Shown here: piece by piece, positions 34,029 to 42,191 of the stretch
How the letters are laid out: each line of letters begins with the position of its first letter
Numbering within the stretch: position 1 is the stretch's first letter
From: Anaerozeibacter sp031551775
GTDB taxonomy: Bacteria; Bacillota; Clostridia; Christensenellales; Aristaeellaceae
Reading direction: 5' to 3'
Length of the DNA: 64,000 nt
NCBI GenBank assembly: GCA_031551775.1
Contig: JAVBND010000022.1
Span: forward strand, 60,105 to 124,104
Translations under genes and position numbers: made by a program
Notes under the pieces: generated by a model
Databases searched by the model: none
The model's input: only the letters and a program-made list of their open reading frames with translations
What the model was told of the DNA's origin: nothing

Positions 34029-34311
34029 TCAGTTTTCCTTTTTTTCTTTACATTAATTCTTGTGCCGAGGTTTTCTTGTGAAACTTGCCCATTTTTCCGC
34101 CCCCGCATGGGCTTAAATTTCCAATTCGTCAAATTCATTAAAGAACGTGCGGAAAAAACTCGCTTTTTTCCGAAAATGAGCGCCGCGCGGCGCACTTGAG
34201 CGCTTGCGCGGGCTTGTTCTTTTGTGCTAAACTAATACGCGATGCGGTAACCCTGCATATACTAAAGTTACGGCATTGTTTTTTTTCTTGCGAGGAGGCA
34301 GACAGGAAATT
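34029..34311. other. Intergenic region rich in inverted repeats
   Basis: 283 bp between the Ig-like gene and glycogen phosphorylase. It contains TTTTTCCGC (34092-34100) and GCGGAAAAA (34149-34157), which bound a 66-bp hairpin with ends like those of the 89-bp element. It also contains CGGAAAAAA/TTTTTTCCG (34150-34172) and the self-complementary GCGCCGCGCGGCGC (34180-34193). A T-rich stretch just after the Ig-like stop (34032-34054) could assist termination. No convincing gene is seen; the start of the phosphorylase gene has GAGGAGG 13 nt upstream. No clear promoter pair was found. Confidence 0.6.
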
Positions 34312-36786
34312 ATGCAGGAATTCAAAATAGAAAAGAACGGGACCGGCAAGGTCCTTTCAACCGAGCAGATCATCGACAGCATCAAGGGGAAGCTCGAACG
34401 TTATTTTGGGTGCGAGATCGCGGACGCCACGCGCGAACAGCTCTATCAGGCGGTCGCGTCAACCGTGCGCGACGAAGTCATGGCGCGGCGCACATCTTCC
34501 CGCGGCGTGCGCAAGCAATCGGGCACCAAGAAGCTTTATTACCTCTCGGCGGAATTCCTCGTCGGGCGCGCGCTTCACAACAACATGATCGCGCTGGTCA
34601 ACGAGCGCAATTATATCCGCGCCTTTGAGGAGCTGGGCATCGATAAGAGCCTCATCTTTGAGGAAGAGCCGGAACCGGGCCTGGGCAACGGCGGACTCGG
34701 CCGCCTCGCGGCCTGCTTCCTTGATTCGCTCTCCTCGCTCAAGCTTCCCGCCATGGGCTGCACCATCCGCTACGAATACGGCCTGTTCCGCCAAAAGCTG
34801 GTGGACGGTTATCAGATTGAGCTGCCCGACAATTGGCTGGCAAACGGCAACCAGTGGGAAGTGTGCCGCGCCGACCAGACGGTCGAAGTGCATTTTGGCG
34901 GAAACATCGAAACCAGCGAGCAGGACGGGAACATCAAGTACCGAACCGCCCAATACTCAACCGTCCTGGCCGTTCCCTACGACATGCCGGTACTGGGCTA
35001 TGACTCGAACATGGTCAACATGCTGCGCATGTGGTCGGCCAAAAGCCCCACGCAGTTCGACATGTCTTCGTTCAATCGCGGTCAGTACGCGCAGGCGATG
35101 GAAGAGAAGACGCTGGCCGAGGTCATCTCAAAGGTGCTCTATCCGGAGGACAACCACAACGAAGGGAAGGAACTGCGCCTCAAGCAGCAGTACTTCTTCT
35201 CCTCCGCAACCGTGCAATATGCCGTCAGGGACTTTCTCAAGGTACATGGCCCCAATTGGGCAATCTTCCCCGAGAAGGTGGCGCTGCACGTCAACGACAC
35301 CCATCCCGGCATGGCGATCCCCGAGCTTATGCGGATTCTGATCGATGAGCATGACCTTGGCTGGGAGACGGCCGAAGACATCACGCGCCGTTCGTTCGCC
35401 TATACCAACCATACGGTTTTGCAGGAAGCCATGGAGCGCTGGCCGGTCGATATGGTCAAGCGCCTGCTTCCGCGCATCTACATGATTTTAGAGGAGATGA
35501 ACCGCCGCCTCTGCGACACGCTGTGGTCGGTCTACACCGGCCAGTGGGAGCGCATCGGTCGCATGGCGATCATCGGCTACGGCTATATTCACATGGCGAA
35601 CCTGTGCGTATCGATGTCCCATACGGTCAATGGCGTCAGTCAGATCCACGCCGACATCCTGCGCCGAACGACCTTCCACGATTACTACCTGATCGACCCG
35701 CCGCGCTTCCTCGGCATCACCAACGGCATCACGCACCGCCGCTGGCTCATGCAGGCCAACCCCGGCCTTACGCGCCTGATGGATGAAGCGATCGGCGAGG
35801 GCTGGAAGAAGGAACCTGAGCGCATGGTGGACCTTTTGCCCTATGCGTCGGATGCCGCCTTCCTTGATCAGTTTGACAAAGTCAAGCGCGAGAACAAACT
35901 GCGCCTGGCCGAGTTTTTAAAGCGCACGCAGTCAATCGCGGTCGATCCTACGTCAATCTTCGACGCGCAGGCCAAGCGCCTCCACGAGTACAAGCGCCAA
36001 CTCATGAACGCGCTTCAAATTCTGATGCTCTACAATCGCATCGTCGAGGATCAGAAGTTTGCCATGCCGCCGCGCACGTTCATCTTCGGCGCGAAGGCCG
36101 CGCCGGGGTTCTACCGCGCCAAGCTCATCATCCGCCTGATCAACGCCATCGGCGAGCTGGTCGCCAAGCATCCGCGCGCGAGCAAAATGATTCAGGTGGT
36201 GTTCCTTGAGAATTACTGCGCCTCAACTGCGGAAGTCCTGATGCCCGCGACCGAAGTCAGCGAGCAGCTTTCGACCGCCGGCAAGGAAGCCAGCGGCACC
36301 GGCAACATGAAGTTCATGATGAACGGCGCGGTGACGATCGGCACGATGGACGGCGCGAACGTTGAGATCTTTCAATCGGTGGGCAAGGACAACATCTACA
36401 TCTTCGGTCTGTCCGCAGAGCAGGTGGAAAAAGGCTACTCGACCTACTGCGCGCACGACTGCTACGAGACCAACGCGGCCATTCGCCGCGCCATGGAGCA
36501 GTTGATCGACGGCACGCTCTCGCCCGAGAATCCGCGCATGTTCCAGGAACTTTATCACGCGCTGCTCTTTGGCGATAACGGCGGCATGGCCGACCCGTAC
36601 TTTGTGCTCAAGGACCTTCCGGACTACATCCAGACCCAGATGCGCGTCGCCAAGGACTACAAGAACCGCAAAAAGTGGCTCAAGATGGCGGTGACCAACG
36701 TCGCGTGCTCGGGCGTGTTTTCCTCCGACCGCACGATCGCCGAGTACAACGACAAAATCTGGCATTTGGCGCCGCTGAACTTGTAA
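34312..36786 (+). CDS. glgP: Glycogen/maltodextrin phosphorylase
   Basis: 824-aa GT35 enzyme that releases glucose 1-phosphate from alpha-1,4-glucan in the cytoplasm. The pyridoxal-phosphate site EASGTGNMKFMMNGA is intact, with the Schiff-base Lys near residue 667. LYYLSAEFLVGRAL, EPGLGNGGLGRLAACFLDS, ALHVNDTHPG and RLHEYKRQLMN are also standard. Length matches the bacterial family (about 800-840 aa). The start at 34312 is preferred over upstream frame codons by fit to the family and to the ribosome site. It is followed after 1 bp by a GH13 enzyme, so the pair forms a glucan-degrading operon. Confidence 0.95.
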   Translation: MQEFKIEKNGTGKVLSTEQIIDSIKGKLERYFGCEIADATREQLYQAVASTVRDEVMARRTSSRGVRKQSGTKKLYYLSAEFLVGRALHNNMIALVNERNYIRAFEELGIDKSLIFEEEPEPGLGNGGLGRLAACFLDSLSSLKLPAMGCTIRYEYGLFRQKLVDGYQIELPDNWLANGNQWEVCRADQTVEVHFGGNIETSEQDGNIKYRTAQYSTVLAVPYDMPVLGYDSNMVNMLRMWSAKSPTQFDMSSFNRGQYAQAMEEKTLAEVISKVLYPEDNHNEGKELRLKQQYFFSSATVQYAVRDFLKVHGPNWAIFPEKVALHVNDTHPGMAIPELMRILIDEHDLGWETAEDITRRSFAYTNHTVLQEAMERWPVDMVKRLLPRIYMILEEMNRRLCDTLWSVYTGQWERIGRMAIIGYGYIHMANLCVSMSHTVNGVSQIHADILRRTTFHDYYLIDPPRFLGITNGITHRRWLMQANPGLTRLMDEAIGEGWKKEPERMVDLLPYASDAAFLDQFDKVKRENKLRLAEFLKRTQSIAVDPTSIFDAQAKRLHEYKRQLMNALQILMLYNRIVEDQKFAMPPRTFIFGAKAAPGFYRAKLIIRLINAIGELVAKHPRASKMIQVVFLENYCASTAEVLMPATEVSEQLSTAGKEASGTGNMKFMMNGAVTIGTMDGANVEIFQSVGKDNIYIFGLSAEQVEKGYSTYCAHDCYETNAAIRRAMEQLIDGTLSPENPRMFQELYHALLFGDNGGMADPYFVLKDLPDYIQTQMRVAKDYKNRKKWLKMAVTNVACSGVFSSDRTIAEYNDKIWHLAPLNL

Positions 36787-36787
36787 T

Positions 36788-38662
36788 ATGTTGCTGTATC
36801 ACGATTCACGGGACAAAAAGTATCGCACGCCCCCCGGAGCGGGGGCGTGCCTTTCGCGCATTACGCTGCGCGTCAAGGCGGACAAATCCGACCGGGTATT
36901 CCTGCGCCTTTGGTGGGACGGACGCGAGCAGTTGATTGAGATGTACCGGATCAACGGATTGCTTGAAACCGTCATCACGCTGCCCGGCGAGAGCGGCAAC
37001 CTTTGGTACTACTTCATCGCCGAGGGGCCTTCCGGGCGCGTGTATTACGGCAACGCCGCCGACGGGCAGGGCGGCGTGGGCGCGCTCCATCAGACCGAGC
37101 CGCCCAGCTACCAGATCACCGTCTACGACAGGGACTACGAGACGCCCGAATGGATGCGCGACGCCATTCTCTACCAGATCATGGTGGACCGTTTTCACGC
37201 TTCGCGCCCGGTTGGGAGCCTGAAAGCGCCCTACCTCGGAACCTTGCACGACAACTGGAACGAGCCGCCCTCGCTTCGCAGCGCCACGGGCAAGGACGCG
37301 GACAACGAGGCCAACGACTTTTTCGGCGGCGACCTTGAAGGTGTTCGGACAAAACTTCCTTATCTTGAGGAACTGGGCGTATCGGCCCTCTACTTCAACC
37401 CCATCTTCCGCGCGCGCTCAAACCACAAGTACGACACGGGCGATTACCACGAAATCGACCCATCGTTTGGCGATGAGGCGGTTTTTAAAAAATTGGCGGA
37501 AGATGCCCGCGCGCGCGGCATGCACCTGATGCTGGACGGCGTGTTCTCCCACACCGGCGCGGACAGCCGTTACTTCAACATCCGCGGTTCCTATGACTCT
37601 GTGGGTGCGTACCAATCACTTAAGTCACCCTATGCCAAGTGGTACATGTTCGACAAGTGGCCGGACAGGTACGCGGCCTGGTGGGGCTTTCCCACGCTTC
37701 CCAACGTCAATGAGATGGAGGAAAGCTACCTCGATTTCATCATCCGGGGCGAAGGCGCCGTGTGCGCGCACTGGATTTTGGCCGGCGCGTCGGGCTGGCG
37801 GCTGGATGTGGCCGACGAATTGCCGATGGGTTTTCTCAGGATGCTCCGCGCGCGCGTCAAGCGCGAAGACCCCGACGCGTGCGTGCTCGGCGAAGTGTGG
37901 GAGGACGCGTCCAACAAACTGACCTATGGAGAGGCGCGCAACTACTGCGCGGGCGATACGCTCGACAGCGTGATGAATTACCCGCTGCGCGATGCCCTGA
38001 TCGGCTTTATGCTGGGCGGGACCGACGCGGGCGCGTTCGTACGCGCCATGGATCACCTCGAGGAGAACTACGCGCCGCCGTTTTTCTACTCGCTCATGAA
38101 CATGCTGGGCAGCCACGACAAGCCGCGCATCATCGACGTGCTGTCGGGGGCAAAAGACCTTGAACCGCCGCGCGATAAGCGCCATGCCCGGCCCCTTACA
38201 AGCACCCAGTACCGCCTCGGGCGGGAACGCTTTATCGCCGCGTGGCGGATGATCGCCGCGCTTCCGGGCATGCCCTGCCTGTACTACGCGGACGAGGCGG
38301 GCCAAACCGGCATGGCTGATCCGTTCTGCCGGGCCACCTACCCTTGGGGGCGCGAGGACAAAGCGCTGCTTAGCGAAATCAAGTCCATCAACCGCATGCG
38401 CAACCAAACGATGGCGCTGCGCACCGGTGAGCTCAAGCTTTACGCGCCCTCAAGCGATGTGATCATCGCCGCGAGGCGGATCGTGCGCGGGAAGGACGTG
38501 TTCGGCCGCACGGGTGAAAACGCCTTGATCCTGTGTGCGCTGAACCGCGCGGATACGCCGCGCGTAGTGACGCTCAAGCGCGATACCTGGTTGAAGGAAT
38601 CGGTTACCGTAGAGATTCCCGCGCGCGCATCGGTATTGATTGACACGGGCGCGCAAGGCTGA
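36788..38662 (+). CDS. GH13 alpha-glucan hydrolase (neopullulanase/alpha-glucosidase type)
   Basis: 624-aa cytoplasmic alpha-amylase-family enzyme. Residues 1-115 form a beta-sandwich like CBM34 of neopullulanases. The barrel has DGVFSHTG (region I), GWRLDVADE with the nucleophile D340, GEVWED with the acid/base E369, and LGSHDKPR with the third Asp near 443. The C-terminal beta domain follows. There is no signal peptide. Neighbouring phosphorylase implies it trims branches or cyclic/linear dextrins so that phosphorolysis can proceed. No Shine-Dalgarno is visible, and the 1-bp gap suggests translational coupling with glgP. Confidence 0.88.
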   Translation: MLLYHDSRDKKYRTPPGAGACLSRITLRVKADKSDRVFLRLWWDGREQLIEMYRINGLLETVITLPGESGNLWYYFIAEGPSGRVYYGNAADGQGGVGALHQTEPPSYQITVYDRDYETPEWMRDAILYQIMVDRFHASRPVGSLKAPYLGTLHDNWNEPPSLRSATGKDADNEANDFFGGDLEGVRTKLPYLEELGVSALYFNPIFRARSNHKYDTGDYHEIDPSFGDEAVFKKLAEDARARGMHLMLDGVFSHTGADSRYFNIRGSYDSVGAYQSLKSPYAKWYMFDKWPDRYAAWWGFPTLPNVNEMEESYLDFIIRGEGAVCAHWILAGASGWRLDVADELPMGFLRMLRARVKREDPDACVLGEVWEDASNKLTYGEARNYCAGDTLDSVMNYPLRDALIGFMLGGTDAGAFVRAMDHLEENYAPPFFYSLMNMLGSHDKPRIIDVLSGAKDLEPPRDKRHARPLTSTQYRLGRERFIAAWRMIAALPGMPCLYYADEAGQTGMADPFCRATYPWGREDKALLSEIKSINRMRNQTMALRTGELKLYAPSSDVIIAARRIVRGKDVFGRTGENALILCALNRADTPRVVTLKRDTWLKESVTVEIPARASVLIDTGAQG

Positions 38663-38686
38663 CGGGATATTCGGCGTTCGCAAAAC

Positions 38687-38725
38687 GGGGCTGTCGCGTC
38701 GGCATTTTGCCGGCACGGCAGCCCC
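38687..38725 (-). terminator. Terminator between convergent GH13 and M16 genes
   Basis: GGGGCTG...CAGCCCC with an inner CGGC/GCCG stem (arms 38687-38703 and 38709-38725, loop about ATTTT). On the minus strand it is followed by GTTTTGC, a short U-run, so it chiefly ends the protease transcript. It may also stop the glgP operon coming from the other side. Confidence 0.7.
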
Positions 38726-38747
38726 ATGCATCTGCCCAAACGACGGA

Positions 38748-41700
38748 TTACGCCGCTTCCTCCTCCGCCGCCGCTTCCTCCGCCGACTCTGCCTGGAAGG
38801 GCTTGAGCCATGCGTCGAACAGATCCTTGTTTTCCTCAATGGCCGCCCCGCCGCCAAAGGTCGATATGACGCCGCGCTCGCAGAGCCTGTCAAAAACCTC
38901 GGACAGCGCCGCTATGTCCTCGGCTTTGAGCGACTTGATCTGGCGCATATACTCAAGCTTGTCTTCGCTCGTCTTGCCCTCAAGGTATTCACTGAGCGCC
39001 GCGCTCGCGCCGATCAATTGGCCTTGCGGCATGGCGAAGCCCGAATAGCTGCTGAGGATGAATGGATCAACTTCCTCCTGCGCAAGCGAAAGCGAACGCA
39101 GGAAATCGCCAATGCCCTGATAGACATCGTAGGTCGCGGATACGTTCGGATCGCGGTAGGTGATCAGCATGATTTCATCTTCGTCAACCGAAAGCGTAGG
39201 CGTATATACCCCCATCTTATGGCGCAGGACCGGAATCAGGTACATGTCGCTCGCCATGCTCGCAAGGGGCCGATACCGCCCGTCAGGCTCTACGCCCAGG
39301 CGCTCAAGCGACGCGGCCAAGGCGTTGAATTGCACCTTGGAATCCACCTGGATGGCTTCGCGCTCGGCGGGCAGGGGGATATCTGAATAGTCTGCTACCG
39401 CAGGTTCAACGGCGGGAAAAACCGCAAAATACGAATCCAACACCGCACGGCTTGCCTTGATGCCTTCCTCATTGCCCACGAACATGCCCACCGCGCCCTG
39501 GCGGTTTTGCAGTTGCGCCTGAATCTTCTCAAGCTTCCCCGTCACCACCTCGGGGTCAGTTTCAAGCGCCTTCTCCACATCGAAGAGGAACCGATGGTAG
39601 TCAATGCCGCTCGCGCGCAGCCAGTAAGCCATCGTGGGATCGTCCACCGCAATCAGGCGTTGCTGTTGGTACGCCATGGGGTTCATGTTGATCGACTGCC
39701 GCATGCCGGTACGCGCACGTTTCACAAAGCTCAGGATTTCGCGCACGTTTGTCATGTCGCTTTCAAACAACACTTCGCTCGCGAGCTGAACGTCCGCCTC
39801 GTACCCGTCCATCAGGCTCGCCCACGCGGCCGTCAACAGGTATTGGGGTTCTTTTCCGTCCGCGTCTATGACGCTGGGGCTGACGCCAAACCCGTTCAGC
39901 CGCTGCCCGATCTTCTGCGTTACCTGCTCGCGCGTGAGGTGCTTTGTCGGCAGCGTACCGATCAGGTCAGCGTAGAGCGCGAAATAGGGGATGTCGTCCG
40001 TCTTGACGAAGGCGCTCGGAAAACCCAGCGTGGTCAGGCCGATCTCGCCTACTTCACACGCGGCGCTAAGGCGTCTGACGCCGTCCACCGTTTCGTCCGT
40101 GATGGCGTAGGTCCGGACTTCCTCGGGCAAGCCATCGACCGTCACCGCCTGCAGGTTTTTCACCATCTCGGCGGGCGGCTCTTCCGCGCTCCACTCGGCC
40201 ATGGCGCGCGTCTCTTCCACCAACGCTTGGATCTCTTGCGCAGTCAGGCTTTCCTTGTATTCAGCCAGACTTCCGGCCAACTCGGCAGCCTCCGCCTCCG
40301 CTCCACCCGGCGCGGGCGACGTAACCACCAGCGCGCGGCGCTCATTCCCGCTCAGGGAATCTTTCACCAACTCCGCGAGGTCCCCCGCCGCCGCGCGCGC
40401 CTCCATGCCCTTTATGGCGCTGGCGTAGTCGTTGAAATAGGTGAGCTTGCCGTCAAGAGACCACCGGCTCCCGAGCGACGCGGACATATTGACGCCCAGC
40501 GATTGCGTCTCAGGCAGCATCAAAAGCGAAAAGCGCGCATTCGCGATGACCGTCTTGCTGATTTCTTCGTCAAAGCCCTCGCGGCTCACCCGCCGAAGCT
40601 CTTCGTCAACCAGCTTTTGAAACACCTCGGCGTCTTCAGGGTTCGCACCCTCGAGCACAAAATGAACCAGCGGCGTGGACAGGTGCGCCGCGATGGCCGC
40701 GCGCGCATTGCGTCCCGGCAGTTCCTCGCGCACGCGCTTCATAAGCGGCGAGGATTCGTGGGTCAGCATGCCGGTCAAGACGCCAAACGCGATCAGGTCG
40801 CCGTCCTCCATCCCGTCCACGGCAAACCCGTATTCAATCACGGAGCCATTTTCCGTGGGCGTCGTGAGTTCGACCGGGAATTCAAAACCGGCCGAAACCG
40901 GCTGATCCACCGCGGGCACGATGCCCCTTTCAACTTCCACCGTTTTCTTCTCGCATTTGCTCAGGTAGTCCTCGTCAAGCGCCTTGAGGAACCGCTCAAT
41001 CTCAAGATCGCCATAGAGAAAGATCATGGCGTTTGCCGGGTGGTAATACGCTTCATGAAATGCCTCAAGCCGCTCGTTGGTCAAGCGCGCAATCGCGTCC
41101 GGCCGACCGCCCGGCTCATTGCCCATGATGGAGCCGGGATAGAGCGTCTTGACCAGGTTGGTAAACGCCGCGCGGCTCAGCGTCAGCGCGCCCTTCATTT
41201 CGCTGTACACCGTACCGTTGAGCGTGATGGGCGCATCCTTGTCCTGAAGCTCATAGCGCCACGCCTCGCGCTTGACCAGGCGCGGCTCGGTCAGCAGCAT
41301 CGGGTAAAACAGGCCGTCCATGTACACGTCCATCAGCTTGAGAAGCTGGTCCTCGGACAGCGACGCCACGGGGTACATGGTATAGGTTTGGCCCGTCATC
41401 GCGTTGACAAAGGTGTTGTAGGTCTGGTTCATCAGCGAAAACACCAGGTTCTGCGCCGGGTATTTTTTGCTGCCGGAGATCACTGCGTGCTCAAACACGT
41501 GCGGCGCGCCCGTGTCGTCGAGCGCGGGCGTTTTAAAGACGATGTTGAACGCGCGGTCAATGTCGCCGTTTTGGATGTAGAACAACTGCGCACCCGACCG
41601 CACATGCTCGTACAGGTATGTCGTCGCACCCGCGAACTCTATTTCTCCAATTTCCTTGAGTGCAAAGCCATGAATCACGTCCCCCGCGCCATGCACAGCC

Positions 41701-41774
41701 GCCTGGGCGGTCCCCGCGCTCAGCGCCGGTGCGCAGAGGAGAATGCACATCAACCACGATACAATTTTCTTCAC
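38748..41774 (-). CDS. Secreted M16C-family zinc metalloprotease (presequence-protease-like)
   Basis: 1008-aa exported peptidase. A signal peptide covers about residues 1-26 (basic KK, hydrophobic LMCILLCAPALS, AQA end). The inverse zinc motif HVFEH is at residues 92-96, with NQTYNTFVNAMTG following as in presequence proteases (PreP/Cym1 class). The length (about 1000 aa, four M16 repeats in one chain) also fits M16C. It would degrade short or unfolded peptides outside the membrane. The start is GTG 41774 with AAAGGAGG upstream. The C-terminus is Glu/Ala-rich. Other clostridial homologues are cytoplasmic, so the signal peptide is worth noting. Confidence 0.9.
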   Translation of the reverse strand: MKKIVSWLMCILLCAPALSAGTAQAAVHGAGDVIHGFALKEIGEIEFAGATTYLYEHVRSGAQLFYIQNGDIDRAFNIVFKTPALDDTGAPHVFEHAVISGSKKYPAQNLVFSLMNQTYNTFVNAMTGQTYTMYPVASLSEDQLLKLMDVYMDGLFYPMLLTEPRLVKREAWRYELQDKDAPITLNGTVYSEMKGALTLSRAAFTNLVKTLYPGSIMGNEPGGRPDAIARLTNERLEAFHEAYYHPANAMIFLYGDLEIERFLKALDEDYLSKCEKKTVEVERGIVPAVDQPVSAGFEFPVELTTPTENGSVIEYGFAVDGMEDGDLIAFGVLTGMLTHESSPLMKRVREELPGRNARAAIAAHLSTPLVHFVLEGANPEDAEVFQKLVDEELRRVSREGFDEEISKTVIANARFSLLMLPETQSLGVNMSASLGSRWSLDGKLTYFNDYASAIKGMEARAAAGDLAELVKDSLSGNERRALVVTSPAPGGAEAEAAELAGSLAEYKESLTAQEIQALVEETRAMAEWSAEEPPAEMVKNLQAVTVDGLPEEVRTYAITDETVDGVRRLSAACEVGEIGLTTLGFPSAFVKTDDIPYFALYADLIGTLPTKHLTREQVTQKIGQRLNGFGVSPSVIDADGKEPQYLLTAAWASLMDGYEADVQLASEVLFESDMTNVREILSFVKRARTGMRQSINMNPMAYQQQRLIAVDDPTMAYWLRASGIDYHRFLFDVEKALETDPEVVTGKLEKIQAQLQNRQGAVGMFVGNEEGIKASRAVLDSYFAVFPAVEPAVADYSDIPLPAEREAIQVDSKVQFNALAASLERLGVEPDGRYRPLASMASDMYLIPVLRHKMGVYTPTLSVDEDEIMLITYRDPNVSATYDVYQGIGDFLRSLSLAQEEVDPFILSSYSGFAMPQGQLIGASAALSEYLEGKTSEDKLEYMRQIKSLKAEDIAALSEVFDRLCERGVISTFGGGAAIEENKDLFDAWLKPFQAESAEEAAAEEEAA

Positions 41775-41938
41775 CGGTCAACCCTCCTTTGTTTACAGCT
41801 CATCATACCATACAAGTACACTGTTTGTTTTACATGTTTCCAAAATATAAGGCAATTCTAACCTTTTGCATGGCGCATAGCAGGCCGCGCGCACGGCCAT
41901 CCTAATTTGTGCAGATTCAAGGAAAGGAGCATTGGCCC

Positions 41939-42106
41939 ATGAAAAAAAAGAACGCGCGCAAACGCGCGCACAGCGCGCCCTACGATCAATCGCCCGTCGC
42001 TTCCGCGACCGAAATGACCGGCCTTGTGGCCGCGCCGCCCCAGAGCGATGCGGCGCGAGAAGAGATTGAGAAATTATACACAATCGAACCCGAGAATCAA
42101 ACTTGA
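41939..42106 (+). CDS. Conserved small protein of 55 aa
   Basis: A 55-residue protein with a very basic start (KKKNARKRAH), the segment VASATEMTGLVAAPPQ and an acidic tail (EEIEKLYTIEPE). This composition, ATEMTGL in the middle and a short helix with LY at the end, is familiar from small uncharacterised proteins of Clostridia; no function is known to me. AAAGGAGC lies 10 nt before ATG 41939. An in-frame ATG at 41909 lacks a ribosome site. It is expressed in the same direction as the flavoprotein that follows 85 bp later. Confidence 0.65.
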   Translation: MKKKNARKRAHSAPYDQSPVASATEMTGLVAAPPQSDAAREEIEKLYTIEPENQT

Positions 42107-42191
42107 TTTAACGGTAACAATATATCGATATGGTACTATGGGTCCGACACAAAATGTTGGGCTCATTTACTTTGCGGAGGTGCCATTCATC

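Noticed and set aside
39507..41861. Long plus-strand frame opposite the M16C protease
   Set aside because: Arg/His-rich composition typical of antisense translation; no start signals.
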